Source: Candidatus Parvarchaeota archaeon UBA446 | GTDB taxonomy: Archaea; Nanobdellota; Nanobdellia; Parvarchaeales; Parvarchaeaceae | Direction: 5' to 3' | Length of the DNA stretch: 6,970 nucleotides | NCBI GenBank assembly: GCA_002503215.1 | Contig: DARG01000009.1 | Span: 1 to 6,970, forward strand | Part shown: positions 1-5,928 of the stretch, piece by piece | Position numbering within the stretch: position 1 is the stretch's first letter | How the letters are laid out: each line of letters starts with the position of its first letter | Made by a program: the position numbers and the translations under genes | The notes under the pieces: generated by a model | Told to the model about the DNA's origin: nothing | The model's input: only the letters and a program-made list of their open reading frames with translations | The model's database searches: none

Positions 1-10
1 CATAAAAACA

Positions 11-30
11 AAAGATTTAAATATATAAAT
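11..30 (+). promoter_or_regulatory. Archaeal BRE/TATA promoter of first MFS gene
   Basis: A purine-rich AAAGA (11-15, BRE-like) runs into TTTAAATATATAAAT (16-30). The centre of TTTAAATA lies about 26 nt before the ATG at 46, the usual archaeal TATA-to-start-site distance, so the transcript would begin at or next to the start codon (leaderless). There is no Shine-Dalgarno sequence between the box and the ATG. An almost identical box precedes the second MFS gene (3784-3802). The start site is inferred from spacing only. Confidence 0.75.
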
Positions 31-45
31 GGTTTATATTTTTAA

Positions 46-1476
46 ATGTCTGAAAAACAAAAAGATTTGAAATCAATAAAAACAAATCTTGCTGCTAGAT
101 TGGACAGAATACCTTGGAATTCTTGGCATACATACATATTCGCTATTCTATTTGCAGGAGTCATACTTGAAGGATTTTCTATTTCTTTGGGTGGTGCTAC
201 ACTGGGTGCATTAGAAAAGCAGTTTAATATAGGTTCTTTTGACGCAGTTCTTTTAACACCTCTTTATTTAGTTGGTGCTTTGATAGGATCTTTTGTAATG
301 GGTGCTCTTTCGGATTATATAGGAAGAAGAAAGGTCTTTATGTTGACCGTTACTATAGTTATAATCGGTAGTATTATCGTTGCTGCATCCTTTAGTTATG
401 GTTCTCTTGTTCTTGGTAGAATAGTTACTGCAATAGGAGCAGAAGGAGAAGTTGCAGTAGCCGCAACTGCCTTGGTAGAATTTTCCCCTCCAAAAAGAAG
501 AGGAGCCGTCGGTGCAAGCGGCAACGCAGTAGCATTTGATGTTGGTACAGTAGCTGCTTCATTAGTGGCCTTCTTTGCTATAGCATTACTTCCAAGCACA
601 ATAGGTTGGAGAGTGGCATTCGCTTCCGCGATCGTTCTTGCCGTTGTAGTCTTCGTAGCTAGACTTAAACTGCCCGAATCTGTCAGATTTTTAATAAGAA
701 AGAATAGATTAAAAGAAGCAGAAGAGATAGTAAGAAAGGCCGAGAAGACTTACGAGAACAAGGTTCATAAAAAGCTTCCTCCAGTCAGTGCTCAGCAATT
801 GGAATTTACATCCCAGAAATTGTCTGCAAAATATGGTTTGCTTTTCAAAAGATATCCAAAAAGAATGGCTTTGGCTATAACACTTAACTTTACTGAAGTT
901 TGGCCTTATTATTCGGCATTTTCAGTAATACCGGTTATACTTGTTAAATTCTTTAAATATAGTTCATCATCAGTAGGATTAAGCTTGGTTTATATAACCT
1001 TTGCAGGAGTTCTGGGTATAACAGTAATGGCATTGTTTGCATTGGACAGAATAGGAAGAAGAAAGACAATTACAGCTTCATATGGTATTGCAGCTTTGTT
1101 ATTTTTGATAATAGGACTTATAGTAGCCCATATTTCTACAGTGACCTTTTTAATTCTCCTAGTCGTTTTGTATTTCTGGGTATACGCGGCAGCAGGTGTT
1201 CTTTATCCTCAAATATCAGAGATGTTTCCTACTGAAGTCAGAGCTACTGCAAACGGTACTGCAATCGGAATCGGCAGACTGGGAGGGATAATAGGGCCTA
1301 TAGTTTTAGGAGCAATAATAGCTGGAGGAACTACCATAGAAGCAGTAACTATCGTTTTCGTTCTAACTGCAGTCATCATGTTTATAGGAGCTATAGCAGA
1401 AGTAATTCTTGGACCAGAATTGGCTAATAAAGGTCTAGAAGTAGCATCGGCCGAATTGAAAGGCGCAAAGGAGTAA
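46..1476 (+). CDS. MFS transporter, sugar porter/metabolite:H+ symporter-like
   Basis: A 476-residue, 12-helix major facilitator carrier of usual length for the family, in the cytoplasmic membrane. What is seen: a 28-residue Lys/Arg-rich cytoplasmic N-terminus; first helix about 29-52 with a buried acidic residue (E42); MFS motif A after helix 2 (G86-A-L-S-D90 to RRK 94-96); GR at 124-125 and acidic E133/E135 in helix 4; PESVRFLI (210-217) opening the central cytoplasmic loop, a sugar-porter/metabolite:H+ symporter hallmark; the second motif A copy LDRIGRRK (333-340); and PTEVRATANG (395-404) after helix 10. The intramembrane acidic residues make proton coupling plausible. It lacks the helix-7 W-x3-D-x3-Y set seen in the second carrier, so the two probably differ in substrate. 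It lies 116 nt upstream of the phosphodiesterase/glycerol kinase operon and has its own leaderless promoter. Substrate is unknown; glycerol, a glycerophosphodiester, sugar or organic acid are all possible. Confidence 0.9.
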   Translation: MSEKQKDLKSIKTNLAARLDRIPWNSWHTYIFAILFAGVILEGFSISLGGATLGALEKQFNIGSFDAVLLTPLYLVGALIGSFVMGALSDYIGRRKVFMLTVTIVIIGSIIVAASFSYGSLVLGRIVTAIGAEGEVAVAATALVEFSPPKRRGAVGASGNAVAFDVGTVAASLVAFFAIALLPSTIGWRVAFASAIVLAVVVFVARLKLPESVRFLIRKNRLKEAEEIVRKAEKTYENKVHKKLPPVSAQQLEFTSQKLSAKYGLLFKRYPKRMALAITLNFTEVWPYYSAFSVIPVILVKFFKYSSSSVGLSLVYITFAGVLGITVMALFALDRIGRRKTITASYGIAALLFLIIGLIVAHISTVTFLILLVVLYFWVYAAAGVLYPQISEMFPTEVRATANGTAIGIGRLGGIIGPIVLGAIIAGGTTIEAVTIVFVLTAVIMFIGAIAEVILGPELANKGLEVASAELKGAKE

Positions 1477-1480
1477 AGAC

Positions 1481-1557
1481 GTTTTTGTATACAAAACAGC
1501 AGATATTTATTTGATTTACAACTTTCTGTAACTGATTACGTAGTAGCTCTATTTTTT
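1481..1557 (+). terminator. U-tract termination region after first MFS gene
   Basis: The 116-nt gap 1477-1592 contains a T5 run (1482-1486) directly after the MFS stop and a T6 run (1552-1557) just ahead of the next promoter. Archaeal RNA polymerase terminates at U-tracts, so either could end the MFS transcript. The first run overlaps a 14-nt perfect palindrome (1483-1496), and a weak hairpin with 5-bp stem (1516-1520/1527-1531) lies between the runs. No gene is seen in this gap. Inferred from composition only. Confidence 0.4.
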
Positions 1558-1570
1558 AAAACTATATATT
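1558..1570 (+). promoter_or_regulatory. Promoter of the phosphodiesterase-glpK operon
   Basis: AAAAC (1558-1562, BRE-like) is followed by TATATATT (1563-1570). The box centre is about 26 nt before the ATG at 1593, so transcription would begin at the start codon. No Shine-Dalgarno sequence is present. The core differs from the TTTAAATATATA box shared by the two carrier genes, so the operon may be expressed at a different level. Confidence 0.65.
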
Positions 1571-1592
1571 AATAAAATGTTCATCTATAGAA

Positions 1593-2321
1593 ATGAGTAT
1601 ATTTGTATATGGACATAGAGGTGCAGCGTATGAAGCACCAGAGAATACTATACCTTCTTTTAAATTAGCTAAAAAGCTTGGAGTTTATGGTGTAGAAATG
1701 GATTTACACACAAGTAAAGATAATGAACTTATTGTTATGCATGATGAAACTTTAGATAGGACAACAAATGGAAAAGGATTAATACATCTGCACACTCTGG
1801 AAGAAATAAAAAAGCTTGATGCTGGCTTCAAGAAAGGAACTAAGTGGAAAGGCACGCGGGTTCCTACTCTACGAGAAGTTTTTGAAAACCTTGGTAAAAT
1901 TCATTATTATCTTGAGATAAAACAAAGCAGTAGAGTTTATCCCGGAATAGAATCAAAAATAATGGATTTAGTCAATGAATTTAAACTAGAAAATAACGTA
2001 CAAATAATATCATTTGATTTTGATTCTTTAAAAAACATTAGGGATATAGACAGTAAAATTAAAACTGGGCTGTTATATACAGGTAAAACCGCATGGTTTT
2101 TAGATATAGCTAAAGAATTAAAGGTAAATTTTATGCAGCCCTCATTTAATCTTACTTACGAAGACGACATAAAGATAGCAAAGAAAAATAAATTGGGTGT
2201 TGAAGCATGGACAATAGATACTATAGAAGACGTAAAGAGAGCGATTAAACTACATATAGATAGCATAACCTCCAATAATCCCAGAATGGTATTACATACT
2301 CTGAAAAAAAATGCAAAATGA
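1593..2321 (+). CDS. Glycerophosphodiester phosphodiesterase
   Basis: A 242-residue GDPD-family TIM-barrel enzyme that hydrolyses glycerophosphodiesters (deacylated phospholipids) to glycerol phosphate plus an alcohol. Family residues are visible in order: GHRG (7-10, catalytic H8), PENT (17-20), metal ligands in VEMD (E35, D37), MHDETLDRTTNG (49-60, catalytic H50), LEIK (107-110, with E108 and K110), SFDFDSL (140-146) and VEAWTID (203-209). The length is typical of the short cytoplasmic form; there is no signal peptide or membrane segment, so the substrate must be made inside or imported. The usual C-terminal ITD-x-P is ITSNNP here (225-230), a minor divergence. The ATG is fixed by leaderless promoter spacing and by HRG starting seven residues in. 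The gene overlaps glpK by 11 nt, so the two form an operon. Headgroup preference and the stereochemistry of the glycerol phosphate cannot be read from sequence. Confidence 0.92.
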   Translation: MSIFVYGHRGAAYEAPENTIPSFKLAKKLGVYGVEMDLHTSKDNELIVMHDETLDRTTNGKGLIHLHTLEEIKKLDAGFKKGTKWKGTRVPTLREVFENLGKIHYYLEIKQSSRVYPGIESKIMDLVNEFKLENNVQIISFDFDSLKNIRDIDSKIKTGLLYTGKTAWFLDIAKELKVNFMQPSFNLTYEDDIKIAKKNKLGVEAWTIDTIEDVKRAIKLHIDSITSNNPRMVLHTLKKNAK

Positions 2322-3783
2322 AAAATACGTTGCGGCTATAGATCAGGGTACCACGGGTACAAGATGTGCAATTTTTGATCATAATGCTAGGCTAATAGGG
2401 TGGGCTTATAAAAAACATAAACAAATAATAAAGAAAGAAGGTTACATAGAACAAGACCCTATAGAAATAATACAAAACGTAAGGTATGTGATTAATGCAG
2501 CTGTAAAAAACGCAAAGATAAATAAAAAACAAGTGTTTTCCATAGGAATAAGCAACCAAAGAGAAACTATTGTTGCATGGAATAAAAGGAATAGCTTGCC
2601 AATATACAACGCAATAAGCTGGCAGGACACAAGAACAAAAGATTATATCAAGAAAATAAATAAAAAAGGCATAACAAAGAAAATTAAAGATAAAACAGGT
2701 TTAAGACCAAGTACTTACTTCTCGGCATCTAAAATTCAATGGCTACTAAAAAATTCGGATAGATTCAAAACTCTTGTTTCAAGTGGAGATGCCTTGGTGG
2801 GAAACATGGACAGCTGGATAGTATGGAATCTTACAAATGGAAAAATGCATTATACAGATTACACTAATGCATCAAGAACTATGCTTATGAATTTAAGAAA
2901 GCTTGATTGGGACAGCGATTTAATGAATTTTTTCGGTATACCTAGAGATATATTACCGGATATAGTTGATTATGGTAAGAATAATGGGTTTGGCAATTTT
3001 TCTAGAAGTGGTTTTAATACAGTTATAGGTAGTGTAATGGGTGACCAGCAGGCTGCTCTATTCGGTGAACGTTGTCTATCACAAGGTGATATAAAGATTA
3101 CTTATGGTACCGGAAGCTTTATACTTCAGAATACTGGAAAGAAAATAATAAACAAAGACGGATTGATTAGTACATGTGCATATTCTCTTGGCAAAAATGA
3201 TGTGTTTTATGCGCTTGAAGGATCTATACCATTTTCTGGAGCTATCTTTGACTGGCTTAAAAATATAGGCATAATAAAATCATTTGATGAAATAGATAAA
3301 GCCATACAAGAAAGGAAAAATAATGGTATTTATTTTGTTCCTGCTTTTAATGGACTTTTAGCACCTTATTGGGATGAAAATGCTAAAGGTTTGATTATGG
3401 GTTTAACAAACAAAACAGATAAATTAGACATAATATCCGCTGCTACTAATTCAATATGCCTACAAGTAAAAGACATAATAAATCGTATGAATATCGATGA
3501 GAATATCAATATAAAGGTTGATGGAGGTGTATCAATTAATAACAAAATAATGCAACTTCAATCTGATTTTATAGGCAGAAATATTTACCGTCAAAAAATA
3601 AATGAAGCTAGTTCATTAGGTGCTGCTTTTTCTGCAGGATTAAATACTAATTTTTGGGAGTTTAACGAAATAAAAAATATTAATATAAAATATACAAGTT
3701 TTAGGCCATTACAAAAAAGGGAAACAATAAACAAGGTGTATTCAGAGTGGTTAAGTGCTATAAAACGATCGTTGTCTCAATAG
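2311..3783 (+). CDS. glpK: Glycerol kinase
   Basis: A 490-residue FGGY-family kinase (family about 495-505) that converts glycerol and ATP to sn-glycerol 3-phosphate in the cytoplasm. Visible signatures: AAIDQGTTGTR (8-18, phosphate-binding; D11), NQRET (82-86; R84/E85) and W104, which with Y136 match the E. coli glycerol-binding set R83, E84, W103, Y135; the domain hinge GSVMGDQQAALFG (240-252) with catalytic-base D245; YGTGSF (265-270); and VDGG (403-406) with LGAAF (436-440) in the nucleotide-binding half. This pattern favours glycerol over xylulose or gluconate kinases. An E. coli-like fructose-bisphosphate loop (GGTR) is not seen near 222-236, so that allosteric control is probably absent. 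The ATG lies within the last 11 nt of the phosphodiesterase gene with no Shine-Dalgarno sequence or promoter of its own, implying operon expression and translational coupling. It is Lys-rich (about 47 Lys). Confidence 0.95.
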   Translation: MQNEKYVAAIDQGTTGTRCAIFDHNARLIGWAYKKHKQIIKKEGYIEQDPIEIIQNVRYVINAAVKNAKINKKQVFSIGISNQRETIVAWNKRNSLPIYNAISWQDTRTKDYIKKINKKGITKKIKDKTGLRPSTYFSASKIQWLLKNSDRFKTLVSSGDALVGNMDSWIVWNLTNGKMHYTDYTNASRTMLMNLRKLDWDSDLMNFFGIPRDILPDIVDYGKNNGFGNFSRSGFNTVIGSVMGDQQAALFGERCLSQGDIKITYGTGSFILQNTGKKIINKDGLISTCAYSLGKNDVFYALEGSIPFSGAIFDWLKNIGIIKSFDEIDKAIQERKNNGIYFVPAFNGLLAPYWDENAKGLIMGLTNKTDKLDIISAATNSICLQVKDIINRMNIDENINIKVDGGVSINNKIMQLQSDFIGRNIYRQKINEASSLGAAFSAGLNTNFWEFNEIKNINIKYTSFRPLQKRETINKVYSEWLSAIKRSLSQ

Positions 3784-3802
3784 AAAGCTTTAAATATATA
3801 AA
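3784..3802 (+). promoter_or_regulatory. Archaeal BRE/TATA promoter of second MFS gene
   Basis: AAAGC (3784-3788) followed by TTTAAATATATAAA begins directly after the glpK stop codon. The TTTAAATA centre is about 26 nt before the GTG at 3818, so the mRNA should be leaderless. Over 19 nt it differs from the first MFS promoter at a single base. Because only 34 nt separate glpK from this gene and no strong U-tract is seen, read-through from the operon is also possible. Confidence 0.75.
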
Positions 3803-3817
3803 AAAATAAATAATTTC

Positions 3818-5233
3818 GTGGTAGAGAAAAGTGAAAACGTTCACGTTCCGCGAAGATCAGTTATAACTACTCTGTCAGCAATGGGTTATTTTCTCGATGG
3901 TTATGACTTAAGCGTTATATCTGTATTCACATTGGTTCTAGTTACATATAAGATATTTCAATATTCTGCTTTTACCGAATCATTTGTTACAGGTTCTGCG
4001 CTTTTAGGTGCTTTTGTAGGTGCTGTAATATTTGGTCATTACGCCGATAGAATTGGTAGAAGATACTTATATATTCTTGATCTTATTTTCTTCGCAGTTT
4101 TTGCCCTGCTTTCAGCTTTCTCTACAAACATAACCGAAATGATAATATTTAGGTTCTTTGTAGGGTGGGGAGTCGGCGCGGATTATGCTTTAAGCCCAGT
4201 TTACACCACAGAAATGTACCCTAATAAGAAGAGAGGTGCAGGTTATGGGTGGGTATGGACATTTTGGAGTATAGGTGCAGCTGCAGCCTTTATCTTAGGT
4301 TATGTATTCTTTTTATTCAACCCGCTTACTAGCTGGAGATGGGTTTTAGCATTGGGAGCAATACCTGCTATTATAACTGTTATACTTAGAACAAGAATGC
4401 CGGAATCTGCTAGGTGGAAAATCATGGATAAAGGTAGTATGGATAAAAATGTAAAAACCGTAGCTCAGAAGATAGGTTTAACTCCTCAAGACATAAAGGC
4501 TATATTATCTGAGAGACAAAAAGAAGCTAATATTGCTGCTGGTTCATTTACTGCTCTATTCAAGGGAGAATATGGTAAGCGTACTGCTATTGTATGGACT
4601 CAGTGGATAGTATACGATTTGGCAGGTTATGGTATCGGTCTTTATGCTCCTCTTATACTTAAAAGTTTAGGCGTCGCTGGGTCGACTTCATTGTTATATT
4701 CATTTATGTTTTATATGCCAATTGGATTTCTAGGAGCATTTGGTGCAGTTATGCTAAATGATAGAATAGGTAGGAGACCATTACAGGCTCTAGGTTTTGG
4801 TGGTATGGCTATTGCAATGCTTCTGTTTTTCTTCGCCTCGACTATTGGAGGAACAATAGCGATTAGTATAGGTATACTTGCATTTATACTTGATTATGGA
4901 CTTGGTAATTTAGGTCCAGGCAATACTATGGGATTATATGCAATAGAGCTTCTTCCTACCAAATTAAGATCTTCATCTATGGGAGGAGCAACTGGTATAA
5001 CAAGAATTGCATCTTTTGCATCGGCTTTTCTTTTCCCCTACCTTACATTGACGATTGGTAAAGCAAGTTTCTTTGCTGTGTTATTGGCATTAATGATATT
5101 CGTGTTCTTCTTTACGATATTCTTTACTCCGGAAACAAAGGGATTGACACTAGAAGAGATTTCTATCGCTTCATACAAACATGTTCATGGAATGCCTAAA
5201 CTTGTGATGCCTTCTAGCAAAAAGAAGAAGTAA
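3818..5233 (+). CDS. MFS transporter, phosphate:H+ symporter (PHS)-like
   Basis: A 471-residue, 12-helix MFS carrier. Visible: acidic helix 1 (D27-G-Y-D30); motif A after helix 2 (G73-H-Y-A-D77 to RR 81-82); GADYALSP in helix 4 (120-127, D122/Y123); PESARW (195-200); helix 7 with W263, D267 and Y271 in W-x3-D-x3-Y spacing; NDRIGRR (314-320); GPGN (367-370); PTKLRS (380-385); R396 in helix 11; and PETKGLTLEE (438-447), a common C-terminal MFS motif. From memory, D30, D122-Y123, W263/D267/Y271, N369 and R396 correspond to D45, D149-Y150, W320/D324/Y328, N431 and K459 around phosphate in the fungal PHS carrier PiPT. That family also includes the yeast glycerophosphoinositol permease Git1, so phosphate or a glycerophosphodiester are both reasonable beside these neighbours. 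The GTG start is chosen because it sits at the leaderless distance and gives a full helix 1; the next in-frame ATG (M22) would cut into that helix. Family membership is sure, substrate is not. Confidence 0.88.
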   Translation: MVEKSENVHVPRRSVITTLSAMGYFLDGYDLSVISVFTLVLVTYKIFQYSAFTESFVTGSALLGAFVGAVIFGHYADRIGRRYLYILDLIFFAVFALLSAFSTNITEMIIFRFFVGWGVGADYALSPVYTTEMYPNKKRGAGYGWVWTFWSIGAAAAFILGYVFFLFNPLTSWRWVLALGAIPAIITVILRTRMPESARWKIMDKGSMDKNVKTVAQKIGLTPQDIKAILSERQKEANIAAGSFTALFKGEYGKRTAIVWTQWIVYDLAGYGIGLYAPLILKSLGVAGSTSLLYSFMFYMPIGFLGAFGAVMLNDRIGRRPLQALGFGGMAIAMLLFFFASTIGGTIAISIGILAFILDYGLGNLGPGNTMGLYAIELLPTKLRSSSMGGATGITRIASFASAFLFPYLTLTIGKASFFAVLLALMIFVFFFTIFFTPETKGLTLEEISIASYKHVHGMPKLVMPSSKKKK

Positions 5234-5236
5234 AAA
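5219..5236 (-). terminator. U-tracts ending the minus-strand 203-residue gene
   Basis: Read on the minus strand, two T5 runs (complement of 5232-5236 and 5219-5223) follow immediately after the stop of the minus gene, inside the antisense of the MFS C-terminus. They fit archaeal U-tract termination. The runs also reflect Lys codons in the opposing gene, so this is suggestive only. Confidence 0.35.
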
Positions 5237-5239
5237 GAT

Positions 5240-5851
5240 TTAAACTATTAACCCAAGATTAAGCCATTTAATTAGTTTTTCTTTGTATTCATCGCTTACT
5301 TTTTTATCTATTGTTTTACTTGTTTTCTCTTTTAGTTTATCTGTAATTTCAACTATTTTTTTATTTGAGGAAGTTTCATTCATTATATCTAGGATTGACT
5401 TGGATATAGCTGCATAAAGATCCATTTTACCTTTCCAATAATCAGGTAATTTATAAGTAAGCAATGAATTAAGTATGTAGGACATAGTTGGCACTTTCAT
5501 TTTTCCTAATTCAACGGATTTTCTCCATTTACTAAATAAAGACTTCGGCGGAGGTAAGTAAAGGAGAAAATCTAGATAATCAATTATTGACTGAATCATT
5601 TCGTCAGTTAAAATCTCATAGTCTAAATGGTCCCCGGATATTACAAGCATCCTTGGCTTTTTTGGCTTCAGATCTCGTATGTTCTTTGATATTTGTGAGA
5701 AAACGTCTTTAAGTCTTTCATAATGTTTATTTTCTGGATAGAATAATACTGGTCTATCTAAATATAGAATTTTTATACCTTGAGCTATATTGGCTCTAAG
5801 TAAAAGGTCATCGTCAACTTTAATATTTTTAATTTTTTTTCTTTTGAACAT
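5240..5851 (-). CDS. Hypothetical Lys-rich soluble protein, 203 residues
   Basis: I do not recognise this family. The protein has no signal peptide, no membrane segment, no Cys and no metal or nucleotide motif that I can identify. It opens with a basic stretch (3-11), continues with what look like alternating short strands and helices (about 17-72, including IKILYL 26-31 and RMLVISGDH 67-75), then a mostly helical region with LPPPKSLF (99-106) and a Lys/Glu-rich probable amphipathic or coiled-coil segment (about 160-198). The reading frame is real by length, by absence of a competing frame and by a promoter-like box upstream. It converges on the MFS gene with 6 nt between stop codons and lies 77 nt downstream of the rhodanese gene on the same strand, so limited co-transcription is possible. 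Cytoplasmic location is inferred. It may be lineage-specific. Confidence 0.75.
   Translation of the reverse strand: MFKRKKIKNIKVDDDLLLRANIAQGIKILYLDRPVLFYPENKHYERLKDVFSQISKNIRDLKPKKPRMLVISGDHLDYEILTDEMIQSIIDYLDFLLYLPPPKSLFSKWRKSVELGKMKVPTMSYILNSLLTYKLPDYWKGKMDLYAAISKSILDIMNETSSNKKIVEITDKLKEKTSKTIDKKVSDEYKEKLIKWLNLGLIV
5276..5305 (+). terminator. U-tracts ending the second MFS transcript
   Basis: A T5 run (5276-5280) and a T6 run (5300-5305) lie 43-72 nt past the MFS stop, on the antisense of the converging gene. They are the first clear U-tracts available to the plus-strand transcript, which would therefore overlap the 3' end of the minus gene. They partly reflect Lys codons of that gene. 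Confidence 0.35.
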
Positions 5852-5878
5852 ATTCTAATAAACAATTTTATATATTGG

Positions 5879-5896
5879 TATAATAAAAAAGCTTTT
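5879..5896 (-). promoter_or_regulatory. Possible promoter of the 203-residue hypothetical gene
   Basis: On the minus strand AAAAGC (5896-5891) leads into TTTTTTATTATA (5890-5879). The box TTTATTATA (5887-5879) is centred about 32 nt before the ATG at 5851, giving a leader of about 6 nt. A second box, TATATAAAA (5874-5866), is only about 19 nt from the ATG, too close for this start. The T6 run may also terminate the rhodanese transcript. No Shine-Dalgarno sequence is present. Confidence 0.45.
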
Positions 5897-5928
5897 ATTT
5901 GGTGTAGTTGGTTATTTATTGGGCTATT

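Noticed and set aside
4..72. Near-repeat of the promoter-proximal A-rich segment (4-21 and 53-72, AAAAACAAAA...GATTT)
   Set aside because: One mismatch and one inserted base in A-rich DNA, and the second copy encodes Lys-rich codons at the MFS N-terminus; chance is likely.
396..599. 67-codon open frame on the minus strand
   Set aside because: It lies wholly inside the first MFS gene, shows low-complexity Ala/Thr/Pro composition mirroring the opposite strand, and has no promoter.
2442..2630. 62-codon open frame on the minus strand
   Set aside because: Antisense to glpK motifs that are clearly coding, with no promoter or recognisable domain.
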